From Methanobacteriota archaeon (GTDB taxonomy: Archaea; Thermoplasmatota; E2; DHVEG-1), in contig CAIYYQ010000078.1 in assembly GCA_903930505.1 (NCBI GenBank), positions 1 to 10,800 on the forward strand: a stretch of 10,800 bases of DNA. The letters run 5' to 3'. This document shows positions 1-6,121 of this stretch, piece by piece. The translations under genes and the position numbers were made by a program. The notes beneath the pieces are model-generated. The model ran no database searches. It saw nothing but the letters and a program-made list of their open reading frames with translations, and was not told where the DNA came from. Numbering within the stretch: position 1 is the stretch's first letter; each line of letters begins with the position of its first letter.

Positions 1-1
1 A

Positions 2-448
2 CCAGTTGCATTGCACACTCCATTACTCACAGGTTTACAAGCAGGTAGTAGAATGAACCCTGTTGAAATGAAGATGAGTAAAAGCAAGCCGGATTCAATG
101 ATTTCAATTCATGATGATGCAGAAAGTGTGAAGAAAAAGTTGAGTAAAGCATTCTGTCCTGAAAAACAGATACAAGGAAACCCAGTGCTTGAGATTTGCA
201 AATACGTGGTGTTCCCGGAGCTGAAAAACGAATCTTTTGTGATCGAACGACCAGAGAAATTCGGAGGAAAACTATCGTTTGCCACCTACAATGATCTCGA
301 ACAAGCCTACATCATGGGTTTACATCCGCTTGATTTAAAGAACGCAACCGCATCATACATCAACAGGATTCTTGATCCAATCCGAAAATATTTTGAGAGC
401 CATCCAGAGAATTATACTGCGCTGAAGCAGGCAGGCATCCTTCAATGA
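2..448 (+). CDS. tyrS: Tyrosyl-tRNA synthetase, C-terminal part (5' end outside window)
   Basis: This is the 3' part of a class I aminoacyl-tRNA synthetase gene. The frame is open from base 2, so the true start lies upstream. The enzyme charges tRNA-Tyr with tyrosine in the cytoplasm. The fragment holds the class I signature loop KMSKSKP (about bases 77-97), which binds ATP in the activation step. It is followed by features typical of the short archaeal/eukaryotic-type TyrRS: a KAFCP segment, GNPVLEICKY, RPEKFGG, and the C-terminal HPLDLKNA helix ending in ILDPIRKYF. These match the archaeal TyrRS pattern and not bacterial TyrRS, and there is no S4-like tail. TrpRS was considered, but the RPEKFGG and HPxDLKN blocks favour TyrRS. 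The stop TGA overlaps the ATG of the next open frame (ATGA at 445-448), suggesting the downstream gene was once translationally coupled. Confidence 0.93.
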   Translation, partial: PVALHTPLLTGLQAGSRMNPVEMKMSKSKPDSMISIHDDAESVKKKLSKAFCPEKQIQGNPVLEICKYVVFPELKNESFVIERPEKFGGKLSFATYNDLEQAYIMGLHPLDLKNATASYINRILDPIRKYFESHPENYTALKQAGILQ

Positions 449-576
449 ATGTTACCGCTGCCCGGGATGAACATATTCCGCAGATTGTTGAACTGTGGAA
501 GGACCTTATGGAACTTCATAAAAGGTTTGATCCGTTTTTTTCTAGGTGCGCGGACGGTGACGTTGAAAACCTATGA
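445..576 (+). pseudogene. GNAT N-acetyltransferase, 5' fragment only
   Basis: The reading frame starts at an ATG that overlaps the synthetase stop codon and runs for 43 codons to a TGA. Its start (MNVTAARDEHIPQIVEL, then a segment reading KDLMELHKRFDPFFSR) resembles the first helix and the WxxLMxxHxxxDPxF segment seen at the start of many GNAT-family acetyltransferases. A complete GNAT domain needs about 140-160 residues, including the acetyl-CoA-binding Q/RxxGxG/A loop. None of that is present in any frame downstream, so only the first quarter of the gene survives. Just past this point the sequence resembles a different family in another frame, so the loss looks like a deletion and not a single point mutation. 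The product, if made, should be inactive. Family assignment rests on pattern recognition of about 40 residues. Confidence 0.6.
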
Positions 577-697
577 TTCCTTGAACCATTTGTTTATTTC
601 AGGAACTGGTGTACCAACAAACACAGAGTATCTAATCGAGGGGCATGTTTCAAGTGATGTGATCGCAGATGCGGCATCGTGGATCAAGAATCATTAA
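557..697 (+). pseudogene. Alpha/beta hydrolase, 3' fragment only
   Basis: In the frame offset from the GNAT fragment, about 46 codons up to a TAA at 695-697 read like the C-terminal end of a dienelactone-hydrolase-like or esterase-like alpha/beta hydrolase. There is a strand, then YDSLNHLF, in which the His would be the catalytic histidine. A TNTEY segment and GHVSSDVIADAASWI, ending in KNH, follow. The general pattern LNHLF...EY...GHV...VI.DIA.WI is familiar from such hydrolases. The nucleophile elbow (GxSxG) and the rest of the fold are missing, and upstream codons in this frame are only the shadow of the GNAT fragment. There is therefore no intact gene here. The frame can be extended back to an ATG at 449, but the product of such an 82-residue frame would be a meaningless fusion. 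Confidence 0.5.
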
Positions 698-700
698 AAA
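696..700 (-). terminator. Possible U-tract terminator of the metalloprotease gene
   Basis: Five A residues on the + strand give UUUUU on the - strand transcript, about 22-26 bases past the metalloprotease stop codon. Archaeal termination often uses short U-tracts without a hairpin. The tract is short and lies in AT-rich DNA, so the call is weak. Confidence 0.2.
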
Positions 701-721
701 TTAATTCCATCTGTGATCTTG

Positions 722-2281
722 TTAATCGACGTCCCATTCTTGTCCGTTGAAGTACGTGAGATCCATTCTGCTCCAGTCATTAAAATCGTTTTTCCCACGA
801 GACCCATCTGAATAGTCAACCATCTGATACATGTACCCGTAATTCATGATACTTTTGTAGGGTCGCCATTTCCACCACCCAAGCTGCCAGGGGTACTTAC
901 TCATATCATCGTGACCTCCTATTGGATCAAAACCCAGGGTGTGACCACATTCATGCATATACGCGCTACCAAAGACGATGTCTCGTTTCCGCTCTAATTT
1001 CGGAATGGTTTTATTGTTTTCAAGGGGAAACGCAGAAATCTGAAATGCATCTGAGCGGTAGGTATACCCAGGATAATCTGCTTCGTATACAACAACCCCG
1101 TAGTGAAAGACGCCACGCCGCCAGGTACTGACATTTCCATGCAGGAAATAATTAAAATAGATATCCTGAAGTGAGGAACGATTCACATCAGCCTGAAAGG
1201 GGATGGTTTCGCTGCCGCCCATGCTTCCGTCGTCAAGATGAAAGACGATGTTGCGTCGGTCGAACGCTGTATAAATAAGTTCTTTTGCTCCTTGTGGCAA
1301 CTGGCTTTTGAATCCATCGGGGCTAGGCGCCATCTGATCAAGTTCAACGAAGATGTCTTTTCGATAGGGGTCTGATTCCCATTGAGACGTCAGGTATTCC
1401 TCGTAGTTTGTCAAGCCGTCGTTATCAAAATCAAGGTGTTTATGGTCATCCCACACAAGATCAGTAAAAAGCCACCCGTGTCCAATGGTTTCATTTTCAT
1501 AATCAAAGGCGAGGACATACCCCCATTTATGTTCCCATTCAATCGGACATCCGTCACCATCCATATCTCGACCAGTATCGTTGACTGTGGGATCGGTATG
1601 ATAAATGTTGACCTCACTCCAGTAGGGGATGCCGTCGCCATCAGGATCTGTCTGGTTGATGTCAAACCAGAGTTCACAATCCCTATCTTGCTGATAAATG
1701 CTCCCGTCGTCACATCCGTTGAGTCGCCCGTATCCACTCGGGTCTTTCAGAAATTCCATGTTGTTGATATTGTCGTCACCGATCCAGTGTCCTGTTTTGA
1801 GATTATATGAGAGGTTGACACCGCGATCTTCTTTTATTTGCTGTTGATTGAATTCAGTGATACCGCTGAGATCACATTGTTTATTCCCAACGATACTTCT
1901 ATCCCATAATTCGATTCTCACGCCAACCCATTCTTGGTCATCAGGGACGTCAAGAGTTACTGACCAATTCGGATTGTACACATATTTTGTATTTTTCCAA
2001 ACAGGACTTTTGAATTCAACGTCGTTAATGAATACTTTTACGTAAAAATTCGGGTTACCCAGCCAATTAATTTTCGTAACGGATGGAATCTGTTGATCTA
2101 CTTTTTCAAGGGAACGGATTGCTTTGATTGTTACGGTTACTTCTATGTTGACAAGTGGATCAAGATCTTCTTCAGGGGATGGATTTGAGGTTTTTTGTGG
2201 GAACGAAAACGCCATCGTTGGTGTGACCATAAAAAGAGCGGCTGCTACGGCTAGCACTATGATTATCTTTTTGTTCTTCAT
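722..2281 (-). CDS. Secreted zinc metalloprotease with C2-like and Ca2+-binding repeats
   Basis: A 519-residue exported protein. Residues 1-24 form a Sec signal peptide (basic MKNKK start, a run of I/V/L/A, likely cut after TMA). About residues 44-130 resemble a C2 beta-sandwich: a VNIEVTVTIKAI strand, NFYVKVFIN, NPNWSVTLDVP and VRIELWDRS. Next come acidic loops of thrombospondin type 3/EF-hand style at 212-219 (DPDGDGIP), 239-246 (DMDGDGCP) and 284-292 (DFDNDGLTN), which should bind Ca2+. The C-terminal part, from about 308 (KDIFVELDQM), is the peptidase: HECGHTLGF at 443-451 supplies two zinc-binding His (443, 447) and the catalytic Glu444, and SIMNY at 477-481 fits a metzincin Met-turn. 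The third ligand is not at the usual place (HExxHxxGxxP here); His457 or Asp458 is a candidate. It probably hydrolyses extracellular protein. The start is fixed by an AAGGGG ribosome site. The subfamily is uncertain. Confidence 0.85.
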   Translation of the reverse strand: MKNKKIIIVLAVAAALFMVTPTMAFSFPQKTSNPSPEEDLDPLVNIEVTVTIKAIRSLEKVDQQIPSVTKINWLGNPNFYVKVFINDVEFKSPVWKNTKYVYNPNWSVTLDVPDDQEWVGVRIELWDRSIVGNKQCDLSGITEFNQQQIKEDRGVNLSYNLKTGHWIGDDNINNMEFLKDPSGYGRLNGCDDGSIYQQDRDCELWFDINQTDPDGDGIPYWSEVNIYHTDPTVNDTGRDMDGDGCPIEWEHKWGYVLAFDYENETIGHGWLFTDLVWDDHKHLDFDNDGLTNYEEYLTSQWESDPYRKDIFVELDQMAPSPDGFKSQLPQGAKELIYTAFDRRNIVFHLDDGSMGGSETIPFQADVNRSSLQDIYFNYFLHGNVSTWRRGVFHYGVVVYEADYPGYTYRSDAFQISAFPLENNKTIPKLERKRDIVFGSAYMHECGHTLGFDPIGGHDDMSKYPWQLGWWKWRPYKSIMNYGYMYQMVDYSDGSRGKNDFNDWSRMDLTYFNGQEWDVD

Positions 2282-2287
2282 ATAATT

Positions 2288-2293
2288 CCCCTT
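2288..2293 (-). promoter_or_regulatory. Shine-Dalgarno site of the metalloprotease gene
   Basis: The - strand reads AAGGGG, six bases before the ATG at 2281. It matches the 16S anti-SD well and fixes the start so that the signal peptide is complete. Confidence 0.65.
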
Positions 2294-2327
2294 ATATTCA
2301 TTTAAAAATATCTAATTGGAATGAGGA

Positions 2328-2338
2328 TTTATATATAA
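2328..2338 (-). promoter_or_regulatory. Archaeal TATA box for the metalloprotease gene
   Basis: The - strand reads TTATATATAAA. Its centre is about 52 bases before the ATG. With the usual TATA-to-start distance of about 25 bases, transcription would begin near 2307 and give a leader of about 25 bases that contains the AAGGGG site. The fit of TATA, leader and ribosome site makes this the best supported promoter in the window. Confidence 0.5.
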
Positions 2339-2390
2339 GACTTTTGCATCTGATTTTTTAAAAAACTTTTTCACTAACGATGTAACATTT

Positions 2391-2426
2391 CTTATAAATA
2401 ATTAATAAAAGAAAAGCTACTTAAAT
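2391..2426 (+). promoter_or_regulatory. TATA-like elements for the exonuclease gene
   Basis: Two candidate boxes face the + strand gene: CTTATAAATA at 2391-2400 and CTTAAAT at 2420-2426. The second is centred about 27 bases before the ATG at 2450, which would give a leaderless mRNA. This agrees with the absence of any ribosome-binding site in front of that ATG. The first would give a leader of about 28 bases with no SD. The whole 2282-2449 gap holds only this promoter and the opposed one at 2328-2338. Confidence 0.35.
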
Positions 2427-2449
2427 GACGTTTAATTTTGTGGTCTCGA

Positions 2450-3025
2450 ATGTATTTATTTTTCGATACGGAAACAACAGGTTTACCAAAATACTATAAC
2501 GCCCCTGTTGAACATTTAGAGAATTGGCCAAGAATCGTACAAATCGCCTGGCTACTTTTCGATGGTTCGGAACATTGTACTTCCGAGAAGGATTATGTGA
2601 TTAAACCCGATGGTTTTATGATTCCCGAGTCTGCAGTAAAAATACATGGGATTACTACAGAGAAAGCACTTTCAGAGGGAGCTGATTTGTTGCCGGTTCT
2701 AAAGGAATTTTCAGAAGATATAACTCATGCGTTCCTTGTCGTTAGCCATAACATAAATTTTGATGAAAAAATTGTTGCTGCTGAGTTTCTCCGAAAAAAA
2801 ATGAATCATTCCCTTTTTGATAAAACAAGGATTTGTACAATGCAATCTTCGACGCAGTTTTGTAAAATACCAAGTAAATACGGGAATTATAAATGGCCGA
2901 ATTTAAAGGAACTGCATCGGAAATTGTTTCATGAAGAGTTTGATGGAGCACATAATGCATATTCTGATGTGAACGCATGTGCAAAATGTTTTTTTGAGTT
3001 GAAAAAACGAGGGGTTATCAAATAA
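2450..3025 (+). CDS. DEDDh-family 3'-5' exonuclease (DnaQ-like)
   Basis: A 191-residue single-domain nuclease that should remove nucleotides from the 3' end of DNA or RNA using two metal ions. All three Exo motifs are complete. Exo I is FFDTETTGLP with Asp6 and Glu8. The IHGITTEKA block is at 65-73. Exo II is SHNINFDEKI with Asp105. Exo III is HNAYSDV with His168 and Asp173, which places it in the DEDDh class with the DNA polymerase III epsilon domain, RNase T and oligoribonuclease relatives. There is no polymerase or other extra domain, so it acts as a stand-alone enzyme or with unknown partners. The ATG at 2450 is preferred to an in-frame TTG four codons earlier because the beta strand of Exo I begins at once. 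The RNase H gene follows 26 bases downstream, so the two are probably cotranscribed. The substrate cannot be told from sequence. Confidence 0.88.
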   Translation: MYLFFDTETTGLPKYYNAPVEHLENWPRIVQIAWLLFDGSEHCTSEKDYVIKPDGFMIPESAVKIHGITTEKALSEGADLLPVLKEFSEDITHAFLVVSHNINFDEKIVAAEFLRKKMNHSLFDKTRICTMQSSTQFCKIPSKYGNYKWPNLKELHRKLFHEEFDGAHNAYSDVNACAKCFFELKKRGVIK

Positions 3026-3038
3026 ATGTTTTTATAGT

Positions 3039-3042
3039 GGAG
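3039..3042 (+). promoter_or_regulatory. Shine-Dalgarno site that decides the RNase H start
   Basis: GGAG lies nine bases before the ATG at 3052. The alternative in-frame GTG at 3037 has no upstream purine site, so the ATG is preferred. Confidence 0.45.
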
Positions 3043-3051
3043 AATGAAAAA

Positions 3052-3483
3052 ATGAAATCTGATAAAATATTTGTGTATACAGATGGAGGGGCGCGGGGAA
3101 ACCCAGGTCCTGCAGCAATTGGTATTATGTTATACGATGAAAAGAAACAACTTTTATTAGAACATAAAGAATGCATTGGGATTGCGACAAATAATGTTGC
3201 TGAATATAAAGCACTCATCAAAGCACTAGAACTTGCTGCAGGTTTTTCGCAAAATGAACTGTGTTGTTTTCTAGATAGCGAACTTGTCGTCATGCAGCTG
3301 AAGGGACGGTATAAAGTAAAAACGCCGCATATTCTAAAACTCTTTTCTGATTTGAAACAACGAGAAAAAATGTTTAAAAAAGTGGTGTACAACCATCGAA
3401 GAAGAAACGATCTGTTCATTTCTCGATGTGATGCACTGGTAAATGATGCATTAGATGGCGGTCATGAACGAAACAATAAGTAG
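3052..3483 (+). CDS. Ribonuclease H, type 1 (RNase HI-like)
   Basis: A 143-residue RNase H fold protein that should cut the RNA strand of RNA-DNA hybrids. The family hallmark YTDGGARGNPGPAAIG lies at 9-24 with catalytic Asp11. The remaining catalytic acids are in place: Glu51 in NNVAEYKAL, Asp75 in LDSELVVMQL, and Asp127 in RCDALVNDAL near the end. His115 sits in the usual flexible loop (YNHRRRND). The length is that of the short bacterial/archaeal RNase HI forms that lack the N-terminal hybrid-binding domain. The start is taken at ATG 3052 after a GGAG site; a GTG at 3037 would add five residues. It follows the exonuclease gene by 26 bases on the same strand, which suggests a small operon for hybrid or primer removal. 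Archaea usually rely on RNase HII, so this would be a second enzyme; a role in tRNA or phosphoglycerate metabolism, known for some RNase HI-like proteins, is less likely. Confidence 0.88.
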   Translation: MKSDKIFVYTDGGARGNPGPAAIGIMLYDEKKQLLLEHKECIGIATNNVAEYKALIKALELAAGFSQNELCCFLDSELVVMQLKGRYKVKTPHILKLFSDLKQREKMFKKVVYNHRRRNDLFISRCDALVNDALDGGHERNNK

Positions 3484-3496
3484 AATTCAATGACCT

Positions 3497-3532
3497 AAAA
3501 AGATATACAAGAGAACTTTATTATCCCCCTCC
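3497..3532 (+). promoter_or_regulatory. Putative promoter and leaderless start of the ABC-F gene
   Basis: An A/T element (AAAAAGATATAC, 3497-3508) is centred about 30 bases before the ATG at 3534, close to the distance expected for a leaderless or nearly leaderless transcript. The bases just before the ATG are pyrimidine-rich (CCCCCTCC at 3525-3532). They resemble the anti-SD end of 16S rRNA and not an SD, so SD-type initiation is ruled out here. Confidence 0.35.
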
Positions 3533-3533
3533 A

Positions 3534-5360
3534 ATGGACGTTCTCATTAAAGCCACTGGTTTGTCAAAAACAATAGAAGGTAAACTATTGTTTGATGATG
3601 CATCATTTGAGATTTGTTCTGACAACTGTATAGGTTTTCTTGGTCCGAACGGCTGCGGAAAGACTACGTTGTTTAAGATTCTTTTAGGATATGAACGAGT
3701 AAGCGGAGGAGAGCTCTACCGCAAAGAGAACCTGCAGATGAGATGTTTGGAACAAGTAGCAGTTAGTTCTTTGGATAAAACGATTTCTGATTTTTTTGCT
3801 CGTACGACACAACCGTATGCGATCCAGCAACAAATTAAAATGTATGAAGCAAAGTTAGAGGACCCTGATATTTACAGTTCACCCGAATACTCTGATATTA
3901 TTGAAAACATTCAAAGACTTCGGGTTTCTGCAAGTAAAACAGCAAGCAGCGTACGCTTTGACGCAGCATGCAGTATGCTAAAGGAGATCGGGTTTGACGA
4001 AGTATCACCGACAACAAAAATAGATGTCCTTTCTGGTGGTGAACGTCAGAAGATTGCTCTAACTAGCGTTCTTGCAAAGCCTGAGGATTGCAATCTGTTA
4101 CTTTTGGATGAGCCGACGAATCATCTTGATATTGACACGATTGAGTGGCTGGAACGAAAAATAGTTGATTTTCCACAGGCAGTAATGATTATTTCCCATG
4201 ACCGGTATCTACTCGATGATCTTGTTGACCGAGTATTTGAAATTGAAGGAAATCACCTTGAGGTTTATGATGCGACGTTTGAGGAATACGAAGAGCAGAA
4301 ACGCCTTAATCTGCATAGTAAAATTCTTGCATATGAGAAATCCAAATCTGAGATTAACCGTCAGAAAAAAATCATTGAGACGTTAACGCGTCGAAATAAA
4401 TATGATCTGCAAATAGCAAGTAAAATGAAACGTCTTGCAAAAGAACAGCATGTAGAAAACCCTGTGCTGAAATCTTATCTGTTAAAGTTTCAGTTTAAAG
4501 CACTTTTTAAATCAGGTAAAAATGTTGCAGAAGGCCAAGGTTTAATGAAACGTTTTGGTGAGAAAAGCATTCTTGAGAATGTTGGATTTGAGATTTTTGC
4601 AGGTCAGAAGATTGGACTCATTGGTCCAAACGGATGCGGGAAAACCACGTTTTTAAAAATATTGACTGGTGATGAACATTACGACGAAGGAACATTGCAC
4701 ATAAGTCCTGGTGTACGACTTGGGTATTTTGATCAGGGGCATCTATCGTTGAATCTTGAGAATACACTTCTTGATGAGATTCGCAGGGATCAGAAAGAGC
4801 TGCCTGAAAATGATGCAAAAGCAATGCTAGGGCACTTTAATTTTAAAGGTCCAATGATTTTTAATCAAGTGGGACAGCTTTCTGGTGGAGAGCGTGCAAG
4901 ACTTGCGATTCTTCGTCTGATCCTGCAACCATATAATTTTTTGCTTTTGGATGAACCGACGAATCATATGGATATGGATTCAAAAGCTGCGATTGAATCT
5001 GCGTTAAACTCCTATACAGGGACCGTAATTGCAGTGTCGCATGATCGTCGTTTTCTTGATTCGGTGACTGATACTATTTTTTTTATGCAAGATGCTTCAC
5101 TGAAAATGTATACCGGGAACTATACGAGTTTTCGTCTTCAGCGCATAAAAGAGCTTGCTGATCTTAAGACGACGAAACTTGCGGTTCTTTCTGGAAGCAG
5201 GAAATATGTTGTGCACAAGTCGTTTACGATTTGGACGACGAAGACGAAACATACGGTTGGTGAAGAGGTATATATTGGTGAACATAACGAAAAAACATAT
5301 GAATGGGCGATAAAGAATCATTTCTTGAAACCAGCAGTCGAACAGCAAAAGAAAAAATGA
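3534..5360 (+). CDS. ABC-F family ATPase with extra C-terminal domain
   Basis: A 608-residue soluble protein with two ABC ATPase cassettes and no membrane segment, which defines ABC-F. Members act on the ribosome as translation factors or antibiotic-resistance proteins. Cassette 1: Walker A GPNGCGKT 37-44, signature LSGGE 166-170, Walker B LLLLDEPTNHLD ending at 199 with catalytic Glu193, and H-loop SHDR 221-224. A charged helical linker (about 245-330, rich in K/R/E) sits where the P-site tRNA interaction motif is found. Cassette 2: Walker A 364-371, signature 449-453, DEPTNHMD 473-480 with Glu474, and SHDR 502-505. Both sites look active. Beyond the usual end (about 545) there are some 60 more residues, including a KYVVHKSFTIW block and GEEVYIGEHNEKTYEWAIKN, which look like a small separate beta-rich domain followed by a basic tail. 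It could follow the RNase H gene in one transcript (50-base gap) but has its own possible promoter. Confidence 0.92.
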   Translation: MDVLIKATGLSKTIEGKLLFDDASFEICSDNCIGFLGPNGCGKTTLFKILLGYERVSGGELYRKENLQMRCLEQVAVSSLDKTISDFFARTTQPYAIQQQIKMYEAKLEDPDIYSSPEYSDIIENIQRLRVSASKTASSVRFDAACSMLKEIGFDEVSPTTKIDVLSGGERQKIALTSVLAKPEDCNLLLLDEPTNHLDIDTIEWLERKIVDFPQAVMIISHDRYLLDDLVDRVFEIEGNHLEVYDATFEEYEEQKRLNLHSKILAYEKSKSEINRQKKIIETLTRRNKYDLQIASKMKRLAKEQHVENPVLKSYLLKFQFKALFKSGKNVAEGQGLMKRFGEKSILENVGFEIFAGQKIGLIGPNGCGKTTFLKILTGDEHYDEGTLHISPGVRLGYFDQGHLSLNLENTLLDEIRRDQKELPENDAKAMLGHFNFKGPMIFNQVGQLSGGERARLAILRLILQPYNFLLLDEPTNHMDMDSKAAIESALNSYTGTVIAVSHDRRFLDSVTDTIFFMQDASLKMYTGNYTSFRLQRIKELADLKTTKLAVLSGSRKYVVHKSFTIWTTKTKHTVGEEVYIGEHNEKTYEWAIKNHFLKPAVEQQKKK

Positions 5361-5370
5361 ATGCGAGAAC

Positions 5371-5377
5371 AAAAAAA
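5371..5377 (-). terminator. U-tract terminator for the membrane protein gene
   Basis: Seven A residues on the + strand give UUUUUUU in the - strand transcript, 39-45 bases after the stop codon of the membrane protein gene. This is the usual look of an archaeal intrinsic terminator. It lies in the 55-base gap between two convergent genes. Confidence 0.4.
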
Positions 5378-5415
5378 CAATCAGATCAACCTATATGAGA
5401 TTAATAAAAGAACTC

Positions 5416-6057
5416 TTACATTGCTTTCAATCGATCAATCAACACCAATGCCGAATCAACGAGCAAATCAATTGCCTCTTCGTTTTTTAATATCTTAGGC
5501 ACTTTCACCACAAGTTCATTCATTTCAAGTGAGATCATTGGATGATATGTCCGTAGTTTCAACAGTTTCTCCTGTACCGTTGTCGTTAAAATCTGACGAA
5601 TGAATATCTCATCTGTTCCTTTTATCATATATTCCTGATCGAATTCCTGATTTCCAATTTGAATGTCTTGAGAACCGAATTTTTTTGCGATTTCAGATGC
5701 CCAGGTCTCACAGTATACCGTCATCTGCTGTCCTTGGGAACGAATGACGTCTCCGGTATTTATTGTTGCAGACACGCGAGTATACGGAGATGAATATCCA
5801 CCAGTACGACCTCCGCTTGACTTCCCTAGAAACGCAGTTACAGTAACCGGACACTCTAAATAGGTAAATGTCAGCGTAGAGAAAGAAGAACCTCCTCTCA
5901 TTAACCCATTACGTTTTAGAACTTGATTGCTAAATATTTTCCTCATTTTTTGGGCCCGTCGAAAATAAAAGAACACCGCTAGTACAGCAACGAGAAGAAA
6001 GAAAACAAAAAAAATCGTTTCCAAATTTGTCGCAAACCAACTGATAACATCATCCAT
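5416..6057 (-). CDS. Single-pass membrane protein of unknown function
   Basis: A 213-residue protein that I do not recognise by name. Residues about 13-33 are a strong hydrophobic helix (ETIFFVFFLLVAVLAVFFYF) followed at once by basic residues (RRAQKMRK). By the positive-inside rule the long C-terminal part should face the cytoplasm. That part is soluble and mixed alpha/beta: a SFSTLTFTY strand, a Gly/Ser-rich stretch SSGGRTGGYSSPYTRVSATI, then a C-terminal half with IKGTDEIFIRQIL, SLEMNELVVKVP and a final helix that ends in LIDRLKAM. No catalytic motif or metal site is evident. The start ATG follows a GGTGGT sequence by five bases and a TATA box, so the gene has its own promoter, although it lies on the same strand 126 bases after the C25 peptidase gene. 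The even, protein-like pattern suggests a conserved family and not a chance frame. Confidence 0.75.
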   Translation of the reverse strand: MDDVISWFATNLETIFFVFFLLVAVLAVFFYFRRAQKMRKIFSNQVLKRNGLMRGGSSFSTLTFTYLECPVTVTAFLGKSSGGRTGGYSSPYTRVSATINTGDVIRSQGQQMTVYCETWASEIAKKFGSQDIQIGNQEFDQEYMIKGTDEIFIRQILTTTVQEKLLKLRTYHPMISLEMNELVVKVPKILKNEEAIDLLVDSALVLIDRLKAM

Positions 6058-6062
6058 CGCTT

Positions 6063-6068
6063 ACCACC
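6063..6068 (-). promoter_or_regulatory. Ribosome site of the membrane protein gene
   Basis: The - strand reads GGTGGT five bases before the ATG at 6057. It is a partial match to GGAGGTGAT, and it falls inside the short leader predicted from the TATA box at 6094-6101. Confidence 0.4.
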
Positions 6069-6093
6069 ATCGTAAAAGAGAATCAGAACCGGA

Positions 6094-6101
6094 TTTATAA
6101 A
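6094..6101 (-). promoter_or_regulatory. TATA box of the membrane protein gene
   Basis: TTTATAAA is centred 40 bases before the ATG. The expected transcription start near 6071 would give a leader of about 14 bases that holds the GGTGGT site. Confidence 0.45.
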
Positions 6102-6121
6102 CATCTTTTTTCTTTTTCTTC

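Noticed and set aside
449..697. An 82-codon + strand open frame beginning at ATG 449
   Set aside because: Its first ~36 codons are only the offset reading of the GNAT fragment and have no protein-like pattern. Only the last ~46 codons look meaningful, so it is listed as a hydrolase remnant and not as a gene.
1382..1810. A long + strand open frame opposite the metalloprotease gene, and a 108-codon shifted - strand frame at 1411-1737
   Set aside because: Both lie wholly inside a gene with signal peptide, calcium loops and active-site motifs, and neither has any recognisable motif or ribosome site.
3018..3419. A 133-codon - strand open frame opposite the RNase H gene
   Set aside because: The RNase H frame carries all catalytic residues. 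The opposite frame is Ser/Phe-rich with no pattern, as expected of an antisense shadow.
3534..5360. Calling the ABC-F protein an antibiotic-resistance factor
   Set aside because: ABC-F includes both resistance and housekeeping translation factors, and nothing in the sequence or context points to drug resistance.
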